Shown piece by piece: positions 39,398 to 49,122 of a DNA stretch of 64,000 nucleotides (within the stretch, counting starts at the first letter, position 1; each line of letters opens with the position of its first letter). The translations under genes were made by a program, and so were the position numbers. The DNA is from a bacterium. Lineage in GTDB: Bacteria > Bacillota > Bacilli > Lactobacillales > Streptococcaceae. The stretch is from positions 1-64,000 of the forward strand of contig CAJNDF010000010.1 in NCBI GenBank assembly GCA_905221455.1, in the 5' to 3' direction. The notes under the pieces are model-generated. The model worked only from the letters and a program-made list of their open reading frames with translations, had not been told where the DNA came from and ran no database searches.

Positions 39398-39489
39398 AGT
39401 ACTTCATTTCATAAACCAACCACTACTATTATCATTTTTTCAATCTTCAAGCTAATACGAAAAACTAATTTGAACTAATTTGATCATGT

Positions 39490-40824
39490 TTAAAAAATAT
39501 CGAAAAGAAGCTTGATGTTGAGAATGGTTAAGATAATTGCAACTGCGTAACCTAGGATTGTATTCCACTTGGCATTAGTAAATTCTCCCATTAGTGACTT
39601 CTTAGAGGTCAAATAGATTAAAGGAAAGATTGAGAAGGGAAGAGCGATTGAAAGAAATACCTGTGAGTAAACCAATAACTGATCCAAGGTCTTTTCTTGA
39701 TGTCCAAATAAGACGGCGACAATAATCACAGGAAGCAAGGCAAAAATACGTGTACCGATACGGATAATCCACTGAGGTAACTTCAGATGCAAGAAACCTT
39801 CCATGACAATCTGTCCTGTCAAAGTTCCTGTAATGGTCGAATTTTGACCACTTGCTAAGAGAGCCAGAGCAAACAAAGTTGACAAAGTCGAACTAGCTAT
39901 CGCTCCTGCTATTGTCGAATCCTGTAAAGCATTGTACATTTGGGAGAATGCTGAAATTTCAGATGCATGACCAAAAAAGAGCGAGGCACCTAAAATGAGC
40001 AACAAGGAATTGACAATAAAGGCTAAGGATAACTGAAGATTAGAATCCCAGGTCATAAAGCGCACGGCTTTTCGAACGTCTTTCTTATCTTTGTGATTAA
40101 TTTTCCTTGTTTGCGATAGGGATGAATGAAGATAAAGATTATGAGGCATGACTGTCGCTCCCACAATCCCTAAAGCCAAGGTTAATTGGCTTTCATGTTC
40201 CGGCAACGGTGTTTCAAATAAAGTCGAAGTCGGTAAATAACCACCAAAGATTCCCTGAATACTTGGATTGGATAAAGCCACCAGATAAGAAAAAATACCT
40301 AATATAGTTAAGATAAGAGTCGTAACAATAGCTTCAATCTTCTTGAACCCAAACTTCATCAACAAAAGTAAAAGAAATACATCTAAAACGGTTAAGAGGA
40401 TAGCAACCATAATCGGTATTTTAAACAAAAGATTTAGGGCAATCGCTGACCCTAAAACTTCAGCCAAGTCTGTCGCCATTAAAGCTAATTCTAAAATCAC
40501 CCACAGACCATAGCGAAGCCACTTGGGGGCATGATGAGCTGTTGCCTGCGCTAGATCCATCCTAGTCACGATACCGAGCTTTCCAGCCATTTGTTGTAAC
40601 TGCATGGCAATGATGGATGAAATCAAAATAACAAATAAGAGACTATATTTGTAGGAAGCACCACCAACCACACTAGTAATCCAGTTTCCAGGATCCATAT
40701 AACCAACCGCTACAAGAGCACCAGGTCCTAAAAATGCTTTTAGATTTTGCCAAAAATGATTGTTATTGGGAGTTTCAATAGATTGATTGATCTCAGAAAG
40801 AGAGACCTTTTTGTAAGAAGACAT
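39490..40824 (-). CDS. mntH: Nramp-type manganese/divalent metal transporter
   Basis: A 444-residue membrane protein with eleven helices that imports Mn2+ (or Fe2+) with protons. The metal-site motifs are intact: DPGN in GYMDPGNWIT (helix 1, about residue 45) and MPHN in VGATVMPHNLYLHS (helix 6, about 230). Full length. Single-gene unit with a possible operator in its leader. Confidence 0.95.
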   Translation of the reverse strand: MSSYKKVSLSEINQSIETPNNNHFWQNLKAFLGPGALVAVGYMDPGNWITSVVGGASYKYSLLFVILISSIIAMQLQQMAGKLGIVTRMDLAQATAHHAPKWLRYGLWVILELALMATDLAEVLGSAIALNLLFKIPIMVAILLTVLDVFLLLLLMKFGFKKIEAIVTTLILTILGIFSYLVALSNPSIQGIFGGYLPTSTLFETPLPEHESQLTLALGIVGATVMPHNLYLHSSLSQTRKINHKDKKDVRKAVRFMTWDSNLQLSLAFIVNSLLLILGASLFFGHASEISAFSQMYNALQDSTIAGAIASSTLSTLFALALLASGQNSTITGTLTGQIVMEGFLHLKLPQWIIRIGTRIFALLPVIIVAVLFGHQEKTLDQLLVYSQVFLSIALPFSIFPLIYLTSKKSLMGEFTNAKWNTILGYAVAIILTILNIKLLFDIF

Positions 40825-40885
40825 AGGAATTTTACACTTTCTAATCTGTCTTTACTTTTTTTAATGGATTTTTTGAAAAAATGAT

Positions 40886-40922
40886 GAAAATAGTTTTCTA
40901 TTTTCAATTCATCCTTATTATA
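40886..40922 (-). promoter_or_regulatory. mntH -10 element and inverted-repeat operator candidate
   Basis: Minus strand extended -10 TGA-TATAAT (40922-40917). Just downstream, GAAAATAG-TTTT-CTATTTTC (40886-40905) is a perfect 8-bp inverted repeat overlapping the expected transcript start. A metal repressor site is a guess from position. Confidence 0.5.
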
Positions 40923-40985
40923 TCACATTTTAGAATGATTCTTCAGGAAAGCATGATAGTTGAAAGAAGCAACTCCAGTATTGTA

Positions 40986-41016
40986 AAAGCCAGCGATTTA
41001 TGACGCTGGCTTTAAA
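40986..41016 (-). terminator. Terminator of carB
   Basis: AAAGCCAGCG and CGCTGGCTTT form a perfect 10-bp stem, then T-rich sequence in the minus-strand sense, 25 bases after the carB stop. Confidence 0.88.
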
Positions 41017-41037
41017 ACTGTGAAAATTTTTTCTCAA

Positions 41038-44000
41038 CTAGATCGCTTCTGTGACAAAGCTACGACTTTCAAGTACCTTAAGCATGGCATTAGCTGTATC
41101 TAGGGCTGTGAAGAGGGGCACACCATGTTCAATGGCTGAACGGCGGATTTGCTCACCATCTTCGTCAGCAGTTCGTTTGGTTCCTACTGTGTTAATGATA
41201 GCTTGGATTCTTCCTTTGCGAACGAAGCTTGGGATATCCTGATCATCATCACCAATCTTACCAACAGGTTGGGCTTGCAATCCATGACTAGCAAAGAAGG
41301 CTGCTGTCCCTTCTGTCGCAAGGATTCCATAGCCAATATTTTGGAAACGACGAGCCAAGTCTAAGGCCTCTTCTTTAGCATCATCAGCGATGGTAAATAC
41401 AACATTCCCAAAGGTTGGCAAGTGAAGGTAAGAAGCTTCAAAGGCTTTATAGAGAGCTTTTTCCAAAGTCATATCAGAACCCATAACTTCCCCTGTTGAT
41501 TTCATTTCAGGACCGAGCAAGCTGTCTACCTTAGCTAGTTTGGTAAAGGAGAAGACAGGTGCCTTGATATGAACGCGAGTGCTTTCTGGATAAAGTCCAT
41601 CTTGGTAGCCAAGTTCTTCCAGATTTTGCCCCAGAATGAGCTTAGTCGCTACCTGAGCCATAGGGATATTGGTTACCTTAGAAAGGAATGGAACCGTGCG
41701 GCTGGCACGTGGATTGACCTCAATAACATAGACTTTTTCATCCTTGATGACAAACTGAATGTTCATCATTCCGAGACAGTTAAGGCCGATTGCTAGTCGT
41801 TTAGTATAGTCTGCGATGGTTTCCTGCACCTTTTGCGACAAGGTTTGTGGAGGATAAACGGCCATTGAGTCACCTGAGTGGACACCGGCACGTTCAATAT
41901 GCTCCATGATACCAGGAATAAGGACATTTTCTCCGTCTGAAATGGCATCAACTTCACACTCTTGCCCAACGATGTAAGAGTCAACAAGAACTGGGTGGTC
42001 AGGACTAGCCTTAACAGCCGTACGCATATAAGAGCGAAGGTCTTCCTCATTTTCCACAATTTCCATAGCACGTCCACCCAAAACATAAGATGGACGAACG
42101 AGGACTGGGAAGCCAATCTTGCGAGCTGCAAGCACTGCTTCTTCTTCATTGGTTGCTGTTTGTCCTGGTGGCTGTGGAATATCCAAGTCTTTGAGAGCTT
42201 GCTCAAAGAGGTCACGGTCTTCGGCACGGTCCAAGTCAGCTACTTGGGTACCAAGAATGGTCACACCTGCTTTTGCCAATGGCTCCGCAAGGTTGATAGC
42301 TGTTTGACCACCAAACTGCACGATAACGCCTTTTGGTTGCTCCAAGTCAATGACGTTCATAACATCTTCGAATGTCAATGGCTCAAAGTAAAGCTTATCT
42401 GATACAGAGAAGTCTGTTGAAACGGTCTCTGGATTTGAGTTCATGATAATAGCTTCATAACCAGCAGCCTGAATAGCCTTAACTGAGTGAACAGTTGCGT
42501 AGTCAAACTCAACCCCTTGACCGATACGGATTGGACCAGAACCTAGGACTAGAACAGATTCCTTATCAGACTTGATAGACTCGTTTTCCCAACCATAGGT
42601 TGAATAGAAGTATGGTGTTTCAGAGTCAAACTCCGCAGCACAGGTATCGACCATTTTGTAGACTGGGACAATCTTGTTTTCCAAACGAAGTTGGCGAACT
42701 TGGTCAGCTGTCGTTTCCCAGAGTTCAGCAATCTTACGGTCTGAAAATCCATTGAGTTTGGCAGTTTTCAAAACGTCTAAATCTTGTGGATGGGCACCCA
42801 ACTCCTGCTCAATTTCAAAGATATGCAAGAGTTTATCCAGATAGAAGATATCAATCTTGGTCAATTCAGCAATTTCTTCTGGTGTGTAACCACGGCGAAT
42901 GGCTTCTGACACATAGAAGAGGCGGTCATCTTGGGCTTTCACAACTTTTTCAATCAAGGCATCATCAGAAACTGCTGCAAGTTCTGGCATTTCATTGTGG
43001 TGAACCCCAATTTCAAGTGAGCGACAAGCTTTAAGAAGTGACTCTTCAATGTTACGGCCAATTGCCATGACTTCTCCAGTTGCCTTCATCTGAGTACCAA
43101 GACGACGTTCACCCTTTTCAAATTTGTCAAATGGGAAACGTGGAATCTTGGCAACGACGTAGTCAAGAGCTGGCTCAAACATGGCATAGGTTGAACCTGT
43201 AACTGGGTTGATAACCTCATCCAAGGTCAAACCAACGGCAATTTTGGCAGCCAATTTAGCAATTGGATAACCTGTTGCCTTTGAAGCAAGGGCTGAAGAA
43301 CGCGATACACGTGGGTTTACTTCGATGACATAGTACTTGAAGCTGTGTGGATCAAGAGCTAGCTGAACGTTACATCCACCTTCAATTTTGAGGGCACGAA
43401 TGATGCTCAAGCTCGCATCACGTAGCATTTGGTTTTCATAGTCGGACATGGTTTGCGCAGGGGCAAATACAATAGAATCTCCTGTGTGAATCCCAACTGG
43501 GTCAAAGTTTTCCATGTTACAAACAACCAAAGCATTGTCAGCTGAGTCACGCATCACTTCGTATTCGATTTCCTTGAAGCCTGCGATTGAACGCTCAATC
43601 AAACATTGGGTAACAGGTGACAATTTCAACCCGTTTTCAGCGATTTCACGCAATTCTTCCTCGTTGGCACACATACCACCACCAGTACCACCAAGTGTAA
43701 AGGCCGGACGAACGATGACTGGGTAGCCGATTGTCGCTGCAAAGGCAACTGCTTCTTCTACTGTGTTAACAATTTCAGACTCTGGAATTGGTTGATTCAA
43801 TTCCTCCATCAATTGTTTAAAGAGGTCACGGTCCTCCGCTTGGTCAATGGCAGACAATTTAGTCCCAAGAAGTTCTACTCCCAATTCATCTAAGATACCG
43901 TTTTTAGACAATTCCATGGCCATATTGAGTCCTGTCTGGCCACCGAGAGTTGGAAGCAAGGCATCTGGACGTTCCTTACGAAGAATACGTGTCACAAACT

Positions 44001-44214
44001 CAAGTGTAATCGGTTCGATGTAAACCTTGTCCGCAATCTCCTTATCTGTCATGATGGTTGCAGGGTTTGAATTAACCAAGACAACCTCATAACCTTCCTC
44101 TTTCAACGACAAGCAAGCCTGGGTCCCAGCATAGTCAAACTCAGCAGCCTGACCAATAATAATCGGACCAGAACCAATCACCATAATTTTTTGAATATCA
44201 GTACGTTTAGGCAT
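41038..44214 (-). CDS. carB: Carbamoyl-phosphate synthase large subunit
   Basis: A 1058-residue synthetase with two homologous ATP-grasp halves (about 1-400 and 545-935). Each begins with a VIGSGPI(I/R)IGQ(A/G)xEFDYA segment and carries a VRPxxxLGG loop and a VIEVNPR(V/A)SR motif. The oligomerisation region and a C-terminal MGS-like allosteric domain follow. It makes carbamoyl phosphate from bicarbonate, ATP and ammonia delivered by CarA. Unlike the other genes of this operon it is separated from its neighbour by 448 bp. Confidence 0.98.
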   Translation of the reverse strand: MPKRTDIQKIMVIGSGPIIIGQAAEFDYAGTQACLSLKEEGYEVVLVNSNPATIMTDKEIADKVYIEPITLEFVTRILRKERPDALLPTLGGQTGLNMAMELSKNGILDELGVELLGTKLSAIDQAEDRDLFKQLMEELNQPIPESEIVNTVEEAVAFAATIGYPVIVRPAFTLGGTGGGMCANEEELREIAENGLKLSPVTQCLIERSIAGFKEIEYEVMRDSADNALVVCNMENFDPVGIHTGDSIVFAPAQTMSDYENQMLRDASLSIIRALKIEGGCNVQLALDPHSFKYYVIEVNPRVSRSSALASKATGYPIAKLAAKIAVGLTLDEVINPVTGSTYAMFEPALDYVVAKIPRFPFDKFEKGERRLGTQMKATGEVMAIGRNIEESLLKACRSLEIGVHHNEMPELAAVSDDALIEKVVKAQDDRLFYVSEAIRRGYTPEEIAELTKIDIFYLDKLLHIFEIEQELGAHPQDLDVLKTAKLNGFSDRKIAELWETTADQVRQLRLENKIVPVYKMVDTCAAEFDSETPYFYSTYGWENESIKSDKESVLVLGSGPIRIGQGVEFDYATVHSVKAIQAAGYEAIIMNSNPETVSTDFSVSDKLYFEPLTFEDVMNVIDLEQPKGVIVQFGGQTAINLAEPLAKAGVTILGTQVADLDRAEDRDLFEQALKDLDIPQPPGQTATNEEEAVLAARKIGFPVLVRPSYVLGGRAMEIVENEEDLRSYMRTAVKASPDHPVLVDSYIVGQECEVDAISDGENVLIPGIMEHIERAGVHSGDSMAVYPPQTLSQKVQETIADYTKRLAIGLNCLGMMNIQFVIKDEKVYVIEVNPRASRTVPFLSKVTNIPMAQVATKLILGQNLEELGYQDGLYPESTRVHIKAPVFSFTKLAKVDSLLGPEMKSTGEVMGSDMTLEKALYKAFEASYLHLPTFGNVVFTIADDAKEEALDLARRFQNIGYGILATEGTAAFFASHGLQAQPVGKIGDDDQDIPSFVRKGRIQAIINTVGTKRTADEDGEQIRRSAIEHGVPLFTALDTANAMLKVLESRSFVTEAI

Positions 44215-44662
44215 TTATAAGATATTAAGGGCGTCAAGAGGACAAAGCTAAAATAGGAGTTATGACGCAGAACTATCAGTTCTAGGAATAACTATCTTTT
44301 TAGCACCGTCCGTAGCCCGTATTCAGTTTAGCAAATACGGACCACCCTTCTCCTTTCTATTCGTCGCCTCTCAGGGCGACATTAAATAAATTCTCCGACG
44401 ATTTTTTAGAGAAACAATATTTTTCGATAAAAAATCTAGTGCAGGGAGTTTTTAGTTCGCCTAATAGCGACTAAAAGAAACGACCTGCCTTTCTATTCGT
44501 CGCCTCACAGAGCGACATTAAATAAGATACAAAGGACGAATAGAAAGCGATTGAATTTTAGGAAACCAATGAAGGATTGACAATCCAAGTTGGTTTCTCT
44601 AAATTCCGAGCTTTCCGTCCGTGTTCAGTTACATAAATTCTCCGACGAGCTTTTACTCGTTC
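44215..44662 (-). promoter_or_regulatory. Structured carA-carB spacer with PyrR-box-like hairpins
   Basis: No gene. Two similar blocks of about 38 bp lie at 44353-44390 and 44490-44526; each holds a hairpin that reads GTCGCC-CTGAGA-GGCGAC or GTCGCTCTGTGAGGCGAC on the minus strand. These fit the core of the PyrR RNA motif (UCCNGNGAGGYU). Other repeated pieces are ATAAATTCTCCGACGA (44386 and 44636) and CCGTCCGT...TTCAGTT. A strong nested hairpin spans 44556-44602 (GAAACCAA, GGATTG/CAATCC, TTGGTTTC). No clear terminator with a U tract was seen. Confidence 0.6.
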
Positions 44663-45742
44663 TTAGTTTGCTTGTTTAAAAGCTTCCATCATCTCGATAA
44701 ACTCGTCAAATAGGTAGCTTGCGTCGTGTGGACCAGGGGCTGCATCTGGATGATATTGAACAGAGAAAGCAGGTTGGTATCTGTGACGCACACCTTCAAC
44801 TGACTTGTCATTGATTTCTTCGTGAGTAATGATCAAGTGCTCTGGCAAGTCCTCACGGCTGACTGCATAACCATGGTTCTGGCTAGTAAAGTCTACACGG
44901 CCTGTGGCAATTTCACGTACTGCATGGTTGAATCCACGGTGACCAAATTTCATCTTGTAGGTCTTAGCCCCATTTGCCATAGCAAAGAGTTGGTGACCCA
45001 TACAGATACCGAAGATTGGAATTTTCCCTTGCACACCGCGAATCATGTCCAGTGCTTGGGGAACGTCTTCTGGGTTACCCGGACCATTTGACAACATAAC
45101 TCCGTCAGGATTAAGGTGAAGAATTTCTTCTGCCGTTGTCGAATAGGGAACAACCGTCACGTTACAGTTGCGCTTAGAAAGTTCACGTAGGATTGAGTGC
45201 TTGAGACCAAAGTCCACTAGTACCACACTCAAACCAACTCCTGGAGCTGGATATGAAGTTTTAGTAGAAACCTGCTTGATATTATCTGTCGGCAAGACTG
45301 TTGCTTGGAGCTGGTCCGTCACATGGTCCATACTGTCCCCAACATGGGTCAAGGTTGCACGCATGGTACCATGCTTACGGATAATCTTGGTAAGGGCACG
45401 GGTATCAATTCCTGAAATACCAGGAATTTTCTTGGCTTTCAAAAATTCATCCAAGGTCATTTGGTTGCGCCAGTTGCTAGCTCTACGTGCTTCCTCGAAA
45501 ACAACAACTCCCTTACAAGTTGGAATAATGGATTCGTAATCATCACGGTTAATTCCATAATTTCCTACCAAAGGATAAGTAAAGGTCAAGATTTGTCCAT
45601 TATAAGACTGGTCTGTAATGGATTCTTGGTAGCCGGTCATCCCTGTATTAAAGACGATTTCGCCTGTTACATCAATATCTGCTCCGAAGGCCTTGCCTTC
45701 AAAAACTGTGCCATCTTCTAGTACTAGAAGTCTTTTTGTCAT
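44663..45742 (-). CDS. carA: Carbamoyl-phosphate synthase small subunit
   Basis: A 359-residue glutamine amidotransferase. The N-terminal CPSase domain ([15 protein letters not shown]...) is followed by a class I GATase domain with nucleophile Cys in [10 protein letters not shown] (about 240) and catalytic His in [13 protein letters not shown]. It supplies ammonia to CarB for pyrimidine and arginine synthesis. It follows pyrB by 49 bases. Confidence 0.97.
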   Translation of the reverse strand: MTKRLLVLEDGTVFEGKAFGADIDVTGEIVFNTGMTGYQESITDQSYNGQILTFTYPLVGNYGINRDDYESIIPTCKGVVVFEEARRASNWRNQMTLDEFLKAKKIPGISGIDTRALTKIIRKHGTMRATLTHVGDSMDHVTDQLQATVLPTDNIKQVSTKTSYPAPGVGLSVVLVDFGLKHSILRELSKRNCNVTVVPYSTTAEEILHLNPDGVMLSNGPGNPEDVPQALDMIRGVQGKIPIFGICMGHQLFAMANGAKTYKMKFGHRGFNHAVREIATGRVDFTSQNHGYAVSREDLPEHLIITHEEINDKSVEGVRHRYQPAFSVQYHPDAAPGPHDASYLFDEFIEMMEAFKQAN

Positions 45743-45758
45743 ATTTTCACCTCTCGTG

Positions 45759-45774
45759 GACGCTCACTGGCGTC
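45759..45774 (-). promoter_or_regulatory. Hairpin before carA resembling a PyrR box
   Basis: The minus strand reads GACGC-CAGTGA-GCGTC, a perfect 5-bp stem 16 bases before the carA start. The loop side CCAGUGAGC matches the PyrR motif core except for one base. Confidence 0.4.
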
Positions 45775-45791
45775 TTTTAACGTCTTGTGTT

Positions 45792-46715
45792 TTAGTTGGC
45801 GTTTCTACTCGCCAGTACGGATTCTAAGATTGCCATTCGAACAAAGACACCATTGGTCATTTGTTGGACAATCCGTGATTTTGGTGCTTCAACCAAGTGG
45901 TCTGCGATTTCTACATCACGATTGACTGGAGCTGGGTGCATGAGGATTGCTGTTTCTTTCAAACGGTCATAACGTTCTTGAGTCAAGCCATGTTGGGCAT
46001 GGTAGTCTTCTTTTGAAAAGACAGTTCCACTATCATGGCGTTCATGTTGCACACGGAGAAACATCATGACATCCACCTGATCAATGATTTCATCAATAGT
46101 TACGAACTGTCCATAATCCGCAAACTCTTGACTTCTCCATTCCTCAGGTCCTGCAAAGAACAGTTCAGCTCCCAAGCGTTTCAAAATCTGCATATTGGAT
46201 TTGGCAACACGTGAGTGGTCCAAGTCACCTGCAATAGCAACCTTGAGCCCCTCAAAGTGACCAAATTCCTCATAAATAGTCATCAAATCAAGCAAGCTCT
46301 GGCTAGGATGTTGACCGGAACCGTCTCCACCATTGATAATGGAAGTTGTAATCGTCGGACTTGCAATCAACTCTCTATAGTAGTCGACCTCTGGGTGGCG
46401 AATCACACAGACATCCACTCCTAAAGCAGATAGGGTCAAAATGGTATCATAGAGTGTCTCACCCTTATTGACCGAACTAGTCTTCACATCAAAGTCAAGT
46501 CGTTCCAGCCCCAGTTTAATCTCTGCCACTTCAAAGGACTTATGTGTACGTGTAGAATCTTCAAAGAAAAGATTGGAAACAATCGGATGGTTTTCATAAG
46601 GAAGCTGAACTCCGTTTTTAAACTCAATTCCTCGCTTGATCAATTTCATCACCTGATCGACAGTAAGATCTTCCATGGACACCACATGGTTCAATGCTTG
46701 TTGATTTTCTGACAT
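45792..46715 (-). CDS. pyrB: Aspartate carbamoyltransferase catalytic subunit
   Basis: A 307-residue enzyme that joins carbamoyl phosphate to aspartate, the first committed pyrimidine step. The carbamoyl phosphate loop is [16 protein letters not shown] near residue 50; the aspartate-binding part includes [10 protein letters not shown] near 220 and [11 protein letters not shown] near 260. No regulatory PyrI is present, as usual in Firmicutes. 18 bases after pyrR. Confidence 0.97.
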   Translation of the reverse strand: MSENQQALNHVVSMEDLTVDQVMKLIKRGIEFKNGVQLPYENHPIVSNLFFEDSTRTHKSFEVAEIKLGLERLDFDVKTSSVNKGETLYDTILTLSALGVDVCVIRHPEVDYYRELIASPTITTSIINGGDGSGQHPSQSLLDLMTIYEEFGHFEGLKVAIAGDLDHSRVAKSNMQILKRLGAELFFAGPEEWRSQEFADYGQFVTIDEIIDQVDVMMFLRVQHERHDSGTVFSKEDYHAQHGLTQERYDRLKETAILMHPAPVNRDVEIADHLVEAPKSRIVQQMTNGVFVRMAILESVLASRNAN

Positions 46716-46733
46716 GGCTACTCCTTTAGCTTT

Positions 46734-47412
<679 letters not shown>

Positions 47413-47413
47413 T

Positions 47414-47442
47414 ACTATAGCACAAAGCATGCTTAAAATCAA
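47414..47442 (-). promoter_or_regulatory. Promoter of the pyr operon
   Basis: Minus strand -35 TTGATT (47442-47437), 17-bp spacer, extended -10 TGC-TATAGT (47419-47414). Confidence 0.8.
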
Positions 47443-47465
47443 GCAAAAACTTTCAATGTTCCATC

Positions 47466-48095
47466 TTACAAATTGCTAAAATCATATAATTGTGGGTACT
47501 GGTCACATTCTGGATTTTTAGGATGACAGATGGCTCTTCCAAAATAAATCATAGCCTGATGAGCAGCTAGCCACTGCTCCGGTGACAAGATATCCATGAC
47601 CCGTTTTTCCACCTCAAGTGGTGTCGCTGATTTTTTGACAATATCGTGGTGCTTACAAATACGCTCCACATGGGTGTCCACTGCAAAGGCTGGGATCCCA
47701 AAGCCCACACTCATGACAACATTGGCCGTCTTGCGACCAACACCTGCCAGACTTTCCAATTCTTCACGTGTCTGAGGAACTTGACCGTCAAAATCGTCTA
47801 GTAACTGTTGGGCACATTTTTTAAGGAATTTAGCCTTATTCCGATACAGTCCCAGACGAGAAATGTGCGAAGCAATCTCATTCTCTGTCGCCACAGACAT
47901 AGCTTGTGGCGTTGGAAAGGCCGCAAAGAGACCTGGTGTGGCCTTATTTACCGCTGCATCTGTTGTCTGAGCTGACAACATGACCGCAACCAAGAGTTCA
48001 AAATGATTGGTAAAATCAAGACTGGGCTTGGCATCTGGGAAGAGGGCAATGATTTCTTCTAGCACCTTTCGTGCTCGTTTTTTTGACAAGACCAT
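47466..48095 (-). CDS. nth: Endonuclease III (DNA glycosylase/AP lyase)
   Basis: A 209-residue base excision repair enzyme for oxidised pyrimidines. The helix-hairpin-helix LESLAGVGRKTANVV (about 107-121) has the catalytic Lys, and the catalytic Asp is in AVDTHVERICKHHDI (about 138). The C-terminal Fe-S loop is reduced: CHPKNPEC supplies the first two cysteines, but DQYPQLYDFSNL follows where C-x2-C-x5-C would continue, so two of four ligands are missing. The start overlaps yceD by one base. Confidence 0.93.
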   Translation of the reverse strand: MVLSKKRARKVLEEIIALFPDAKPSLDFTNHFELLVAVMLSAQTTDAAVNKATPGLFAAFPTPQAMSVATENEIASHISRLGLYRNKAKFLKKCAQQLLDDFDGQVPQTREELESLAGVGRKTANVVMSVGFGIPAFAVDTHVERICKHHDIVKKSATPLEVEKRVMDILSPEQWLAAHQAMIYFGRAICHPKNPECDQYPQLYDFSNL

Positions 48096-48637
48096 TATTC
48101 GTCTCCATCAAATAGTCCTTGTAAGCCAGCAAAAGGACTGTTTTCTTCTTTCTTGACTGCTTGTTGGGCTTGGTATTCTTCCTCAGTCATGATTTGCCAG
48201 TCATTTCCTGACACAAATCCTTGACCAGCCTCTTCTTCAGCTGTCAAGACCTTAATAGGGATATTGAGCAGGATATTGTCTGATACGCTCTCAGCCAGGT
48301 CAAGTTCTCCATTTTCGATAGGCAAAACCAAATCATCATCTAGAACTTCTTGATCCAACTGGTTGGTTGCGCCTTCCATGAAAACTTCTGTGACTGGATA
48401 AGATTCAGCTAACTCAACTGGCTCCATACTGCGACTTGAAGCAAGAACAATGGTGTAAGATAACTGATAATCTAAGAAATACATACGATCTTCGTATTGT
48501 ACTTTCCCAACTGCAAGAATATCTTTCACATCTAAAATTTCTTGATTGCGTGCACGCAAGTCTGCAGCTAGGTCTAAACTTTGTTCAAAGTGCAAGCCTT
48601 CAGACTGCTTGCGAATCTCTTGAATATTTAATTTCAT
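48095..48637 (-). CDS. YceD family (DUF177) protein
   Basis: A 180-residue acidic protein of the YceD/DUF177 family, with DVKDILAVGKVQYEDRMYFLDYQLSYTIVLASSRSMEPVE and an acidic C-terminus ending LQGLFDGDE. In many bacteria yceD lies with rpmF and has been linked to 23S rRNA accumulation; rpmF is not next to it here. It shares a transcript with nth. An extended -10 (TGG-TATAAT) is at 48670-48665. Confidence 0.88.
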   Translation of the reverse strand: MKLNIQEIRKQSEGLHFEQSLDLAADLRARNQEILDVKDILAVGKVQYEDRMYFLDYQLSYTIVLASSRSMEPVELAESYPVTEVFMEGATNQLDQEVLDDDLVLPIENGELDLAESVSDNILLNIPIKVLTAEEEAGQGFVSGNDWQIMTEEEYQAQQAVKKEENSPFAGLQGLFDGDE

Positions 48638-48761
48638 ACTTCCTCCATAAGATTTACTCTCTTGATTATACCATGAAAAGCCTACAAATCAGCCCACCAA
48701 ACTTTGTAATTAAAAATCGATTTTTTAACATATTTACTATGAAGTTTTTATTTTTTAGTGC

Positions 48762-48767
48762 TATGCT
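48762..48767 (+). promoter_or_regulatory. Possible extended -10 before the small ORF and ABC-F gene
   Basis: TG-C-TATGCT at 48759-48767 is the best promoter-like element upstream of the 31-codon ORF; no -35 at proper distance. Confidence 0.35.
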
Positions 48768-48804
48768 ATGGAAGATAATACATCAGAGCAAGGAGGATGC
48801 TCAC

Positions 48805-48900
48805 ATGGAAGACAAAGAACTCATTACAAATGCTTACCACTCAGATTTTAGAGCTTATAATTTCCAGTTTTCTATTGACAAAATATCCTTAAAGGTATAG
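48805..48900 (+). CDS. 31-residue small protein upstream of the ABC-F gene
   Basis: MEDKELITNAYHSDF... of 31 residues ending SIDKISLKV. The start has a near-perfect ribosome site (AAGGAGG, 8 bases before ATG), better than that of most genes here. It is unlike any family I know. Its position upstream of an ABC-F gene, with terminators in between, suggests either a leader peptide or a small independent protein. Confidence 0.6.
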   Translation: MEDKELITNAYHSDFRAYNFQFSIDKISLKV

Positions 48901-48919
48901 GATAGAAGTACTAATACTC

Positions 48920-48946
48920 GGAGGTAAGGGAGACATGAACAACTAA
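48920..48946 (+). CDS. Three-codon upstream ORF (Met-Asn-Asn) with strong ribosome site
   Basis: GGAGGTAAGGGAGAC is followed by ATG AAC AAC TAA (48935-48946). Directly after the stop come hairpins and T-rich stretches. Very short ORFs of this kind are used in attenuators of antibiotic-resistance ABC-F genes; function here is inference. Confidence 0.4.
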   Translation, partial: GGKGDMNN

Positions 48947-48948
48947 GT

Positions 48949-49086
48949 CTATCAAATAAAGAAACTTTATTTAGTAGATCTTGTTTTTGTCTCTTTTTGT
49001 GTGCTCTTTTATGCTCTTTTTCTGGCATGTTAATAGAGTTTTTTTGACATAGACTTTGGGCTCTACTAGGTAAAGTAGAGCTTTTT
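48949..49086 (+). terminator. Two terminator-like hairpins in the ABC-F leader
   Basis: AAATAAAG-AAA-CTTTATTT (48954-48972), extended by TCTA/TAGA flanks, is followed by TCTTGTTTTTG. GCTCTACT/AGTAGAGC (49060-49067 and 49074-49081), followed by T5, lies 37 bases before the ABC-F start. An upstream TAGAG at 49034 could pair with CTCTA of the second stem as an antiterminator. Confidence 0.65.
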
Positions 49087-49122
49087 GTTATGCACTATCG
49101 ACATTCTAGAAAGGGCAATCAT

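Noticed and set aside
49044..49072. TTGACA at 49044 as a promoter of the ABC-F gene
   Set aside because: No acceptable -10 lies 16-18 bases downstream, and the position falls inside the attenuator hairpin region.
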